Origin: Bradyrhizobium sediminis
GTDB taxonomy: Bacteria; Pseudomonadota; Alphaproteobacteria; Rhizobiales; Xanthobacteraceae
DNA length: 64,000 nucleotides
Assembly (NCBI RefSeq): GCF_018736085.1
Contig: NZ_CP076134.1
Location: forward strand, 1,126,501-1,190,500
Direction of reading: 5' to 3'
Made by a program: the position numbers and the translations under genes. The notes under the pieces are model-generated. The model made no database searches. It saw only the letters and a program-made list of their open reading frames with translations, and was not told where the DNA came from. Positions within the stretch are counted from its first letter, which is position 1, and every line of letters begins with the position of its first letter. Positions 1 to 8,343 of this stretch are shown piece after piece.

Positions 1-473
1 CTTGCTGGCTTGTCGCCGCAGCACTTTTGTACGGTCTCAGTTGCAGTCTCAAGTCTCTGCGGTGCAACTGTCACTTCAACGGCCTTGGTAGACCCGCCAC
101 AGCATGAACCTGACATGATCCGGGCTCCATTTTCTGAATTTCATATTCATTGATGAATTTATACTCATTGGGCGATGCGCATTGCGCAAAATCAAGAATT
201 TCTAGCTAGCGGTAATGGCCATTCGTTGCTGCGCTGAGCCATTGCTACAAAGGCAAATCCAGGCGGGAAAATAAGCCAATCTTTTCAAGGATAGGTTGGG
301 CCGGTTCCCGATTCCCATCCAACAGCAGCAGCGGTTCGACCGGCATCACGCAGGCCTCGCAACGAAGCGACACGGCGTTTTCCACGCCGGGCGCGGAGCT
401 TGCGTCCGGCCTTTGCTTGCCAATCCCCCGGTGTTCACCCACAATTCGCCAGGTCACTGCTTCGGGGGGATTC
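1..473. other. left-edge intergenic region, no gene seen
   Basis: I see no convincing coding frame here; the open frames overlap each other and look like shadows. The only structure noticed is an AT-rich dyad near 135-158 (TGAAT, 5-nt gap, ATTCA, then ATGAAT), which resembles a regulator site but has no identified owner. The next gene starts at 474. Confidence 0.5.
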
Positions 474-800
474 ATGTCTGCACTCCGGTTCACGAAGTTC
501 CAGCTTGGTTTGATGCTCGCCACGGTGCTGTCGGTTTCGATGTGGCCGGCCGCGGGCAGGGCCTATACGCCCGAGCAGCAGGAAGCCTGCACCGGCGACG
601 CGATGCGCCTGTGCGGCGCCTTCGTTCCGGACGTGGACCGCATCACCGTCTGCATGATCCAGAACAAATCGCAGCTCTCGCCCGGCTGCCGGGCGCATTT
701 CCGGCCCGAGCCGTCGTCCGAGGTCACGTCGGTCAACGCAGGCAAGCCGCTCAACATCAAGCCGGCCACTCAGCGCAAGCCGGTCAGTCGGAGGGATTGA
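474..800 (+). CDS. small secreted protein of unknown function
   Basis: This encodes a 108-residue protein. An N-terminal hydrophobic stretch after a short basic start (MSALRFTKFQ) ends near an alanine-rich site before YTPEQQEACTGDA, consistent with a signal peptide and export to the periplasm. The mature part has four cysteines, in ACTGDAMRLCG, VCMIQ and GCRAHF, suggesting disulfides. I recognise the pattern as a small conserved hypothetical of Bradyrhizobium-type genomes but know no function. I preferred the ATG at 474 over one at 417 because it places the signal peptide at the terminus; a GGGGGGA stretch precedes it. The next gene follows in the same direction after 129 bases. Confidence 0.7.
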   Translation: MSALRFTKFQLGLMLATVLSVSMWPAAGRAYTPEQQEACTGDAMRLCGAFVPDVDRITVCMIQNKSQLSPGCRAHFRPEPSSEVTSVNAGKPLNIKPATQRKPVSRRD

Positions 801-929
801 AGCCGCTGGCCCCCGATTTCGGGGGCGCGGCCATTATTCCCTTCTGTGCCCTCCCTTGCGGCGCGACAGACTGACACCTTGCGGCGGGGCGGCCAATCCA
901 CATCTTCCTCAGGTCAGGAGAGAGATGCA

Positions 930-1241
930 GTGAGCGATCATCATAAACGGGAGCTGGACCGGCACTTTGCCTGGTTCGAAGGCAAACTGCCGCGGCGGCC
1001 CGCCCAATTCGTCGTTTGGCTGCGCAAGCCATCGTCGCGACTGGTCCGGATTCCGGTGGCCGGCCTGCTGGTGGTCGGCGGAACTCTGAGCTTCTTGCCG
1101 GTGCTCGGACTGTGGATGCTGCCGCTCGGACTCGTTTTGTTCGCGCAGGACGTGCCGGTGCTGCAAAAGCCGACAGCCAAGACACTCGGCTGGGTTGAGC
1201 GCAAATGGATCGAACGTCAGCGCGCAAGAACCCCGCAATGA
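930..1241 (+). CDS. small membrane protein of unknown function
   Basis: This encodes about 103 residues. A hydrophilic N-terminus (SDHHKRELDRHFAWFEGKLP) is followed by one or two hydrophobic segments at about residues 45-75 (IPVAGLLVVGG, FLPVLGLWMLPLGLVLF) and a short basic tail (WVERKWIERQRAR), so it is probably an inner-membrane protein with a cytoplasmic tail. I chose the GTG at 930 because AGGTCAGGAGAG lies just upstream; an in-frame ATG at 846 would add an unlikely low-complexity leader. It resembles conserved hypotheticals of alphaproteobacteria, but I cannot assign a function. Confidence 0.7.
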   Translation: MSDHHKRELDRHFAWFEGKLPRRPAQFVVWLRKPSSRLVRIPVAGLLVVGGTLSFLPVLGLWMLPLGLVLFAQDVPVLQKPTAKTLGWVERKWIERQRARTPQ

Positions 1242-1417
1242 CTCTTTTTCAGGCGCCCGACGATTCAATTTTCGACTCTGTTGCAGCGCAGGTGTGACTC
1301 AAAAGCCTACTCCGCTGATTAATCAGGGGCTTCTCCACGCTTGCCGGTAAATTTTTCTTTCGCGAATCAGCGCGCTGATTCATTTTCGCCTCCTGGGGTC
1401 AATCTGGAGGCCAAGGT

Positions 1418-2098
1418 ATGAACGTCATTGTTTTCGCATCGCGTAAAGGTGGCTCGGGAAAAAGTACCCTGGCGGCCCATCTCGCGGCGCATGTCCATAA
1501 GGCAACGAAGCCCTGTTTGCTCGTCGATGCCGATCCGCAGGGGTCGTTGACCCTGTGGCACAAGCTGCGCGGCACCAATGAGCCGCCGATCAAGACCGCC
1601 GTCAATTCCGTCAGCGGGATCGTGGCCGCCGCCAAGCGCGACGGCTTCGAATGGGTGTTCATCGATACGCCGCCGAACCTGTCGGCCGTCGTCGACGATG
1701 CCATCAAGAACGCCACCATGGTGATCATTCCGGCACGTCCGGGGGTATTCGACGTCAACGCCGTGCAGGAAACGATTCAGACCTGCCGTGCCGCGCGCAA
1801 GCCCTATGCGGTCGTGATCAACGGCGCACCTGCGCGCCGCGACGACGCGGAAAGCCCGATCGTCGCCATCGCGCGGGAAGCTCTCGCCAAGTTCCGCGCA
1901 CCGGTGTGGGGCGGTCAGATCACCAACCGCGCCGATCTCCTGATGGCGCTCAGCCATGGCGAAGGCGCGCGGGAGTATTATGCCGAAGGCCGTGCGGCGG
2001 CGGAAATCGGCCGGCTCTGGGCTGCGATCGAACGCTCGGTGAAGGCGATCCGCGGCAACGCTTCCGCGACCGGCGCGATGCACAAGCAGGCGGCATAG
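1418..2098 (+). CDS. orphan ParA/MinD-type ATPase
   Basis: This is a 226-residue P-loop ATPase of the ParA family. The deviant Walker A motif KGGSGKST is at residues 11-18, a DADPQGS switch motif at about 43-49, and a DTPP Walker B-like motif at about 88-91. Such proteins dimerise on ATP and move or position DNA or protein cargo. No ParB gene and no parS cluster is visible nearby, so it is not the chromosomal parAB pair; cargo positioning is possible but unproved. The protein is full length. A strong terminator follows at 2127-2150, and a group II intron is inserted at the end of that terminator. Confidence 0.85.
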   Translation: MNVIVFASRKGGSGKSTLAAHLAAHVHKATKPCLLVDADPQGSLTLWHKLRGTNEPPIKTAVNSVSGIVAAAKRDGFEWVFIDTPPNLSAVVDDAIKNATMVIIPARPGVFDVNAVQETIQTCRAARKPYAVVINGAPARRDDAESPIVAIAREALAKFRAPVWGGQITNRADLLMALSHGEGAREYYAEGRAAAEIGRLWAAIERSVKAIRGNASATGAMHKQAA

Positions 2099-2126
2099 TT
2101 CTGCCGTTCTGCAAGGCCTACAAAGA

Positions 2127-2150
2127 ACGCGCGGTCTCCGCGCGTTTTTC
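2127..2150 (+). terminator. rho-independent terminator of the ParA-like gene, interrupted by an intron
   Basis: An 8-bp perfect stem, ACGCGCGG / CCGCGCGT with loop TCT, spans 2127-2145 and is followed by TTTTCTT. The intron begins at 2153. Removing the intron would restore a longer T-rich tail (TTTTCTT then TTGGTG). Confidence 0.9.
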
Positions 2151-2152
2151 TT

Positions 2153-4003
2153 GTGCGCCCAGCATGGGCGCACTCTTATGGGTGCAAGTCCCATCGTGAG
2201 TTGATCACAACGAACGAAGCGAAGCGCAACTGCATGAGGGAGACCGAGTGTGGGGAGGAAGCGTGGAGCGAAGCTGCGGGCCGATGAACAAGAACCGGAT
2301 AGAAGGCGTTGCGGACCAGGGCGAGCGGGCAAGAAATCGCGAAGCTCTCGTGATCAAGGGGAAGCGGCGTAAATCCGGCGGTCGTGCAGTGAAGGAGTGC
2401 GTTCTTACCTGGGGAGATCTCGCCTTGTGCCCGAAAGGGCAACGGTGTCGAGCCGGAGCGAGAAGTCAGCCGAGGTCGTAGTAGTCGGTGGGAAGGCTGC
2501 GAGCCGTCTTGCAGGCGAAGGGCCGAACGAGAGGGAGTGTTCGACGCCATGTCGATGTGGCGAGCATCGCATCAGATGCCTGCGCGAGCAGGGCGGCCCG
2601 GGGTAGGACGCGGTGAATCCGCGTGTGGCTCGGGCAGCGATGAAGCTCGTCTCCCGCGGCATGAACCGAAGGACACAGGGTCAGCGCTGCTTCTAGCGGT
2701 ACTGGCGAGAGAGAACCTGCAACGGGCGTGGAAGCGGGTGCGGGCCAACAAAGGCGTAGCCGGTGTAGACGGTCTGGATATTGACCAGACTGCCGCGCAT
2801 CTACGCACGGCGTGGCCCGTGCTCCGCGAGCAACTGTTGTCGGGGACGTACCGGCCCAGTCCGGTGCGACGGGTGACGATCCCCAAGCCTGAGGGTGGGG
2901 AGCGCGAGCTTGGCATCCCGACGGTGACGGATCGTCTGATCCAGCAGGCGCTGCTGCAAGTGCTGCAGCCCATTCTTGATCCAACCTTCAGCGAGCACAG
3001 CTACGGCTTCCGGCCGGGCCGAAGCGCGCATGACGCCGTCCTTGTGGCGCAGTCATACGTGCAATCGGGCCGCCGGATCGTGGTGGACGTGGACCTGGAA
3101 AAGTTCTTTGACCGGGTCGATCACGACATCCTCATCGACCGCCTCCAGAAACGGATCGGGGACACCGGGGTCATCCGGCTGATCCGTGCGTATCTGAACA
3201 GCGGGATCATGGACGATGGCGTGGTCCGGACGCGCATGATGGGGACGCCGCAGGGCGGCCCGCTATCGCCGCTGCTGGCCAACGTCCTGCTCGATGAAGT
3301 GGACAAGGCGCTGGAACGTCGGGGCCATTGCTTCGTGCGCTACGCCGACGATGCGAACGTCTACGTTCGCAGCCGCCGGGCGGGCGAACGGGTGATGGCG
3401 CTGCTTCGGCGGCTCTACGGCAAACTGCGCTTGACGATCAACGAGACCAAAAGCGCAGTGACCGGTGTGTTCGGTCGCAAGTTCCTCGGCTACGGCTTCT
3501 GGCCGGGGCCGGGTGGTGTGATCAAACGCAAGGTTGCTGACAAGCCGCTGAGGACGTTCAAGCAGTGCATCCGGCAACTGACCGGCCGCAATGGCGGGCG
3601 CAGTATGCAGGATGTGGTGGATCATCTGCGGCCCTACATTCGGGGATGGAAGGCTTACTTCCGGCTGGCGCAAACCCCACGGGTCTGGCGAGAGCTCGAC
3701 CGGTGGCTGCGTCATCGGCTGCGTGCCATCCAGCTCAAGCAGTGGAAGCGCGGCACGACCATGTACAGGGAATTGCTGGCGCTGGGAGCCAAGCTTGACG
3801 TTGCGCGAAAGGTGGCGGCCAACAGCCGTCGCTGGTGGCGTAACAGCGGCATGCTCCTCAACGCCGTGTTGACCCTGAACTGGTCGGACCGGCTGGGACT
3901 GCCCCGGCTCTCATGACCTCAACTTCTCGAACCGCCCGGTGCGGACCCGCATGCCGGGTGGTGTGGCAGGGGAGCGACCCAAAAGGTCGCCCCCTATGCC
4001 GAT
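2153..4003 (+). mobile_element. group II intron, probably class IIC, inserted after a terminator
   Basis: The 5' end reads GTGCGCCC, matching the bacterial group II start GUGYG. A reverse transcriptase frame lies inside. The 3' end shows a domain V-like hairpin at about 3930-3963 (ACCGCCCGG ... CCGGGTGGT) and a domain VI-like hairpin at 3965-4000 (GGCAGGGG ... CCCCTATGCC) with an unpaired A at about 3996, seven bases before a likely 3' end in GAT at 4003. The encoded protein lacks a visible HNH endonuclease domain. Insertion directly behind the stem and T-tract of a terminator is a known habit of class IIC introns. Class and exact ends are inferred by eye. Confidence 0.85.
2537..3916 (+). CDS. 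ltrA: group II intron reverse transcriptase/maturase
   Basis: This is an intron-encoded protein of up to 459 residues. RT blocks are clear: GIPTVTDRLIQQALLQVL, YGFRPGRSAHDA, VDVDLEKFFDRVDHD, GTPQGGPLSPLLANV and the catalytic YADD at residues 269-272. A maturase (X) region follows with RPYIRGWKAYFRLA and LKQWKRG. The protein ends soon after, so the En endonuclease domain is absent. It would splice the surrounding RNA and copy it into new target sites. The first ~45 residues do not look like RT and may be intron RNA read as protein; an internal start such as the ATG at 2576 is possible. Confidence 0.9.
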   Translation: MFDAMSMWRASHQMPARAGRPGVGRGESACGSGSDEARLPRHEPKDTGSALLLAVLARENLQRAWKRVRANKGVAGVDGLDIDQTAAHLRTAWPVLREQLLSGTYRPSPVRRVTIPKPEGGERELGIPTVTDRLIQQALLQVLQPILDPTFSEHSYGFRPGRSAHDAVLVAQSYVQSGRRIVVDVDLEKFFDRVDHDILIDRLQKRIGDTGVIRLIRAYLNSGIMDDGVVRTRMMGTPQGGPLSPLLANVLLDEVDKALERRGHCFVRYADDANVYVRSRRAGERVMALLRRLYGKLRLTINETKSAVTGVFGRKFLGYGFWPGPGGVIKRKVADKPLRTFKQCIRQLTGRNGGRSMQDVVDHLRPYIRGWKAYFRLAQTPRVWRELDRWLRHRLRAIQLKQWKRGTTMYRELLALGAKLDVARKVAANSRRWWRNSGMLLNAVLTLNWSDRLGLPRLS

Positions 4004-4045
4004 TTGGTGTGCTCCTTCCGCCGGCCGGAAGGGTGACGGCAGTGC

Positions 4046-4180
4046 TCAGGCCACCATCAGCATGTAGAAGATGATCACCGGCGACAGGGTCAGGATCACC
4101 GACCAGACGCCGAGCGCCCAGAGAATGTCCTCGGTGGTAAAGCCCTGAGCTTCAGGAAATGTATGGTCTTGAGTGTTCAC
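4046..4180 (-). CDS. tiny membrane protein A
   Basis: This encodes 44 residues: a polar N-terminus (NTQDHTFPEAQGFTTEDI) and one transmembrane helix (LWALGVWSVILTLSPVIIFY) ending in MLMVA. I chose the GTG at 4178-4180 because the transcript carries a GGGGG ribosome-binding stretch about 5 nt upstream. It resembles the 49-residue protein encoded 136 bases upstream on the same strand: both carry a single C-terminal helix with a W...L.L(S/T)PV core and end in Y-x-LM. Function unknown. Confidence 0.6.
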   Translation of the reverse strand: MNTQDHTFPEAQGFTTEDILWALGVWSVILTLSPVIIFYMLMVA

Positions 4181-4316
4181 GACGCCCCCGCGTTTTTGAT
4201 TTTCTTGTGGGGATGACGCTAGCAGCCGAATTTTAAGAAGCCGGTCGCGATTTCGCTCGCATTTGAACACAGGTGCTACCGCCGGTTAACGACGATGCGC
4301 ACCTGCCGTGCTCATT

Positions 4317-4466
4317 TCAGCTCATCAGTAGGCGATAGGCCAGCACCGGCGTCAGGCCGAGGACGGCCGCCCACAGGCCGAACGACGACACCAGCAGAAC
4401 GTCCTGCATTCTCTGGACCCGCTCGCAAATCGGATATTTGGCGTTGGCGATGGTTTGAGTGGTCAT
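4317..4466 (-). CDS. tiny membrane protein B, likely paralogue of protein A
   Basis: This encodes 49 residues starting MTTQTIANAKYPICERVQ, with one transmembrane helix (FGLWAAVLGLTPVLAY) and the end RLLMS. Its start at 4466 is preceded by a strong GGGGGAGA ribosome-binding site. The tail parallels the neighbour at 4046-4180 (WSVILTLSPV against WAAVLGLTPV), which suggests an old tandem duplication. A single-helix protein this small is often an accessory subunit or regulator of a larger membrane complex, but nothing here names the partner. Confidence 0.6.
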   Translation of the reverse strand: MTTQTIANAKYPICERVQRMQDVLLVSSFGLWAAVLGLTPVLAYRLLMS

Positions 4467-4677
4467 TGGTCTCCCCCATATTCTTGTTATGGGGATTCAA
4501 TAAGCCTCAAATTCTAAGAACGCCGCCGCGGTATCGTTCGGAGTCGAGCGTTCGAATTCACCGCGCATTAACCAGCCGGATCGGTCGCAGGCTGATCGAT
4601 CCGTTTGCGGGACGGCCACGGCGGCTGAGGATCCCTCCCCACGACGCGACGGGGAGGGACCAAGCGCAGCGCGTTTG

Positions 4678-5595
4678 CTATGCCGCTTGCGGCGATGCCT
4701 CCCGCCTTCGCTCCATCTCCGCATCAAGCCGCGCCGCCAGTTCGGCGCCGACTTCGACCATCGGCAGGCGGACCTCGGCGCGCTCGATCAGCCCGGTCCG
4801 CGCCAGCCAGTACTTCGCCGGCGCCGGGCTCGGCTCGGCGAACAACAGGCGGGTGAGTTCGGCAATGCTTTCCCAGCGCGCCGAAGCGGCGTCGCGGTTG
4901 CCCTCCCTCAGCAGCGTGCGCACCGATGCGAACGTCTCGGTCTCGATGTGCGCCGACAGCAGGATGGCGCCGTCGGCGCCGTCGCCGAGTGCCTCGTAAT
5001 ATTGCGCGTCCTCGCCGGTCAGAACCCGAAAGCCCGCCGGCCGCCGGCGCAACAGGTCGATGGACTGTGCGCGGTCGGCGCAGCAATCCTTCAGGCCGAC
5101 GATGTTCGGGTGTTGCGCGAGCTCCAGCAGCGTCTCGTTCGTCAGGTTGACCGCGGTCCGGTAGGGAATGTTGTAGAGCACGATCGGCCACGAGGCATGA
5201 TCGGCCAGCGCGCTGAAATGTTGCTGGAGGCCGCGCTGCGACGGCCGCAGGTAATAGGGACTTGCGATCAGGTAACCGTCGATCGGCCAAGTGGCGGTCT
5301 CGTCGAGCGTGTCGAGCATCTTGCGCGTGCTGGCGCCCGACAGCCCGAGACAGATCGGCAGGTAGCGTCCGCTTTCGCTGATCTCGACGCGAACGAGAGC
5401 GACGACCCGCTCCAGTTCGGCGATGCCGAGCGTCATGCCTTCGCCCGACGTCGCCGCGAGGATCAGTCCGTCGACCGGTCCATCGGCATAGTGTCGCACC
5501 AGCCGGCGCAATGAGGTTTCGTCGAGCTCGCCGTCGCGGAACGGCGTGACGAGCGGCAGCCAGAGGCCCTGCAATTGCGATCGAAGGTCAGTCAT
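4678..5595 (-). CDS. dihydrodipicolinate synthase/N-acetylneuraminate lyase family protein
   Basis: This is a 305-residue class I aldolase of the DapA family, close to the usual ~295. It shows PLVTPF at the N-terminus, ATSGEG in place of the usual GTTGE loop, the tyrosine region VLYNIPYRT and the Schiff-base lysine in VGLKDCCAD. DapA condenses pyruvate with aspartate semialdehyde for lysine and diaminopimelate synthesis; divergent members are other pyruvate aldolases, so the substrate is not certain. The ATG at 5593-5595 has an AGGAG site. The transcript leader contains a terminator-like hairpin (5637-5663), suggesting attenuation. A second family member lies at 57582-58457. Confidence 0.85.
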   Translation of the reverse strand: MTDLRSQLQGLWLPLVTPFRDGELDETSLRRLVRHYADGPVDGLILAATSGEGMTLGIAELERVVALVRVEISESGRYLPICLGLSGASTRKMLDTLDETATWPIDGYLIASPYYLRPSQRGLQQHFSALADHASWPIVLYNIPYRTAVNLTNETLLELAQHPNIVGLKDCCADRAQSIDLLRRRPAGFRVLTGEDAQYYEALGDGADGAILLSAHIETETFASVRTLLREGNRDAASARWESIAELTRLLFAEPSPAPAKYWLARTGLIERAEVRLPMVEVGAELAARLDAEMERRREASPQAA

Positions 5596-5636
5596 TGGTC
5601 CATCTCCTTGGGGGTAGGCCGGAGACGGGACAATAA

Positions 5637-5663
5637 AAAACCCCGTCCGAACGGCGGGGTTTT
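5637..5663 (-). terminator. terminator-like hairpin in the dapA-family leader
   Basis: The stem AAAACCCCG / CGGGGTTTT encloses a short loop. Read on the minus strand the hairpin is followed by six T residues. It lies about 42 bases upstream of the start codon at 5595 and points into that gene, while the preceding operon already has its own terminator at 5850-5874. It could act as an attenuator. Confidence 0.6.
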
Positions 5664-5769
5664 GAGGATCGGCAGTGAGCGAGAAGTCTATCGCGCGCGT
5701 CGATCTCCAGTCCCCGGAAGGGGAGCTTTTTTCGACAGCGCCAGCGTGCACGGAATCGTGATCATTGCG

Positions 5770-5800
5770 AAATGATGATCGGCGACAGTAAAACTGTCAA
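5770..5800 (-). promoter_or_regulatory. candidate promoter for the dapA-family leader
   Basis: On the minus strand TTGACA (5800-5795) is followed after 17 bases by CATCAT, a 4/6 match to a -10 box. A stem-loop ATCATT-GCGA-AATGAT (5761-5776) overlaps the expected start site and could be an operator. Prediction only. Confidence 0.35.
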
Positions 5801-5849
5801 TGGTTCGCGAAGGTGCAAGCGTGTCGCAACAATGTCGTCTTGCAAAAAA

Positions 5850-5874
5850 AAGCCGGGCTCGAAGAGCCCGGCTT
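5850..5874 (-). terminator. terminator downstream of the trxB-lysR operon
   Basis: There is an 11-bp perfect stem, AAGCCGGGCTC / GAGCCCGGCTT, with a GAA loop. On the minus strand it is followed by a run of about eight T residues. It lies about 310 bases beyond the end of the LysR gene. Confidence 0.8.
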
Positions 5875-5875
5875 A

Positions 5876-6185
5876 AGGTATTGGCCACGTGAGGCCGACA
5901 CAATCACCTTCCAAGAGGGATTACCTGAGTGTTCGCGCCACTGGAGGAGGGGGACAAATGCGCAGCGCGAAACCTCAGCGTGGAAGATTATGATCCCCGT
6001 TGGTGCCTTGCAGCAACCGCCCAAGTCGCATGTCAGTCATGCGGAGACCGGGGGTTTATGGAAAACCAGAGCCTTTTCAATTCTGATTGAATCAAAATCG
6101 GCTCCAGTCATTTGTTTGGATGCGTTTTCTTTACGCGAACCGGTACCCACCCCGCGTCAGGTGCGGGGCAGGCTTTCGTCGCAGG
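5876..6185. other. intergenic region with a degenerate palindromic repeat
   Basis: No gene is evident. The region holds TTCTGATTGAATCAAAATC at about 6080-6098 and a one-armed copy of the GCGTTTTC...ACCGGT repeat at 6122-6150 (GCGTTTTCTTTACGCG then AACCGGTACCCAC). A fuller copy is at 29343-29386. Confidence 0.5.
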
Positions 6186-7115
6186 TCACGACGGCCAGCG
6201 CTGCGCCTTGCTCACCACGAAGTCGCGGAACACCTGCACCCGCGCCACCGTTTTCAGCTCTTCAGGATAGACGAAATAGGTGTCGAGCTGGATCGAATCC
6301 GACTCGCCGAACAGCTGCACCAGGCGGTTGTTTTCCTCGACCAGATAATCCGGCAAGGCTGCGATGCCGAGGCCCTGCTGGCACGCACGCACCAGGCCGA
6401 GGATGTTGTTGACCTTGAAATAGGCCTCGCGCGGACCGGAGCCGTTGCGGCCGGCCTCGATCAGCCAGTTGCGGTTCTGCAGATGCGGTGCGACCTGTCC
6501 GTCGGCGAGCGTGATGATGCGGTGCGCGTCGAGTTCGTCGAGCGTGCGCGGCGTGCCGAAGCGCTTGATGTATTCCGGCGAGCAATAGGCGTGGAAGCCC
6601 ATCGCGAACAGCTTGCGCTGGATCAGGTCCGGCTGCGTCGGCTTGCGGGTGCGGATCGCGACATCGGCCTCGCGCATCGACAGGTCGAGTTCTTCGTCGG
6701 TGACGATCAGCGAAATCCGGATCTCCGGATAAAGCGCCGTGAATTCGCCGAGCCGCGGGATCAGCCAGTTGATGCCGACGCCCGGGGTGGTGGTGATCTT
6801 GAGATCGCCACTCGGCCGCTCGCGGCTGTCGGTGAGCTTGGCGCGCGCCGCCTGCAGCTGCATGAACACGTCATGCGCGGTGCGGAACAAGAGGTCGCCC
6901 TGCTCGGTCAGGATCAGGCCGCGCGCATGGCGGTGGAACAGCGATACCGAGAGCTCCTGCTCCAGCGCGCTGACCTGGCGTGACACGGCCGATTGCGACA
7001 GGCCGAGCTGCTCGCCGGCATGCGTGAAGCTGCCCGCTTCCGCCGCCGCGTGAAACACCTTCAGCTTGTCCCAGTCCATATCGGTAAATCCGTCGCGGGT
7101 TCGTGCCATGATCAT
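6186..7115 (-). CDS. LysR-family transcriptional regulator
   Basis: This is a 309-residue LysR regulator of normal length. The N-terminal winged helix-turn-helix is at about residues 13-72 (DWDKLKVFHAAAEAGSF, SQSAVSRQVSALEQEL, LFHRHARGL), followed by a periplasmic-binding-type effector domain (GDLKITTTPGVG, READVAIRTRKP). It overlaps the end of trxB by 4 nt (ATGA), so the two are translationally coupled and share a transcript. The effector is unknown. The trxB-lysR pairing suggests a redox or stress role, but that is inference. Confidence 0.9.
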   Translation of the reverse strand: MIMARTRDGFTDMDWDKLKVFHAAAEAGSFTHAGEQLGLSQSAVSRQVSALEQELSVSLFHRHARGLILTEQGDLLFRTAHDVFMQLQAARAKLTDSRERPSGDLKITTTPGVGINWLIPRLGEFTALYPEIRISLIVTDEELDLSMREADVAIRTRKPTQPDLIQRKLFAMGFHAYCSPEYIKRFGTPRTLDELDAHRIITLADGQVAPHLQNRNWLIEAGRNGSGPREAYFKVNNILGLVRACQQGLGIAALPDYLVEENNRLVQLFGESDSIQLDTYFVYPEELKTVARVQVFRDFVVSKAQRWPS

Positions 7116-8077
7116 TCAGCCGCTGCGCGTTCGCTGGCGCACAATGCGAGAAAACGTTCGGCCTCGAGCGCCGCCATGCAGCCGAGGCCGGCGGCGGTGA
7201 CCGCCTGCCGGTAGGTTTCGTCGGCGACGTCGCCGGCGGCAAACAGGCCGGGCACCGAGGTCGCGGTCGAGTTCGGCGCCACCTCGACATAGCCCGACGG
7301 TTTCAGCTTGATCTGGCCGAGCACGAGGTCGGTTGCGGGCGCATGTCCGATCGCGATGAAGACGCCGTCGGCCGGCACTTCCGTCAGCGTGCCGGTCTTG
7401 ACGTTCTTCAGGCGGACATGGGTGACCTTGCCGGGATTTTCGGTGCCGCAGATCTCGTCGATGGCACTATCCCATACCACCTTGATCTTGGGATGCTTGA
7501 ACAGGCGATCCTGCAGGATGCGCTCGGCGCGGAAATGATCGCGGCGATGCACGATCGTCACTTGCGACGCGAAATTGGTGAGGAACAGCGCTTCCTCGAC
7601 CGCGGTGTTGCCGCCGCCGACCACGACGACTTCCTTGCCGCGATAGAAAAATCCGTCGCAGGTCGCGCAGGCCGAGACGCCAAAACCCTTGAACTTTTCT
7701 TCCGACGGCATGCCGAGCCAGCGCGCCTGTGCGCCGGTGGCGAGGATGACCGTTTCCGCCAGATAGACCTCGCCGCTGTCGCAGGTCAGCCGGAACGGCC
7801 GCTGCGCCAGCTCGAGTTTGGTGACGAGATCGGTGACGATCCTGGTGCCGACATGGCTGGCCTGCTTTTCCATCTGCTCCATCAGCCAGGGGCCCTGGAT
7901 GACATCGGCAAAGCCCGGATAGTTCTCGACGTCGGTGGTGATGGTGAGCTGGCCGCCGGGCTGGATGCCCTGGATCAGCACCGGTTCAAGCATCGCGCGC
8001 GCGGCATAGATCGCGGCGGTGTAGCCGGCCGGGCCGGAACCGATGATGACGACCTTGGCATGGATAGGGGCAGGCAT
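7112..8077 (-). CDS. trxB: thioredoxin-disulfide reductase
   Basis: This is a 321-residue low-molecular-weight flavoprotein disulfide reductase of normal length. It has the FAD-binding IIGSGPAGYTAAIYAAR motif near the N-terminus, the redox-active CATC within SACATCDGFFY, the NADPH-binding VVVVGGGNTAVEEA and the C-terminal FAD motif GLFAAGDVAD. It transfers electrons from NADPH to thioredoxin in the cytoplasm. A LysR gene follows with a 4-nt overlap. An Lrp-type regulator is divergent upstream across a 266-bp gap. Confidence 0.95.
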   Translation of the reverse strand: MPAPIHAKVVIIGSGPAGYTAAIYAARAMLEPVLIQGIQPGGQLTITTDVENYPGFADVIQGPWLMEQMEKQASHVGTRIVTDLVTKLELAQRPFRLTCDSGEVYLAETVILATGAQARWLGMPSEEKFKGFGVSACATCDGFFYRGKEVVVVGGGNTAVEEALFLTNFASQVTIVHRRDHFRAERILQDRLFKHPKIKVVWDSAIDEICGTENPGKVTHVRLKNVKTGTLTEVPADGVFIAIGHAPATDLVLGQIKLKPSGYVEVAPNSTATSVPGLFAAGDVADETYRQAVTAAGLGCMAALEAERFLALCASERAAAE

Positions 8078-8343
8078 AGGGCAGGTCCCTCTCTTAAGGG
8101 AATTTGGTCAGCTTTTCGCGGAATGCGCGCGGAAAGGCATCGCCGCGGCGCCGAAAGTGTCGAATCCAAGATAGGGCATCTGCCAAGCTATGCAAGAATT
8201 GCATTCCATATCAGCGAATTTTCTCCGGAGGTAGAAAAATTTCGCACCGCACGCGCAATAAAATTGCGCAAACTCCGCGAGCTGCGCTAAGAGTGTGACC
8301 GGTATTTTCCCCGCCAGCACCGTCAGCCAGGACCTGGACCCGC

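Noticed and set aside
1418..2098. ParA-like gene as the chromosomal parAB locus
   Set aside because: No parB follows and no parS sites are visible; it is better called an orphan ParA-like ATPase.
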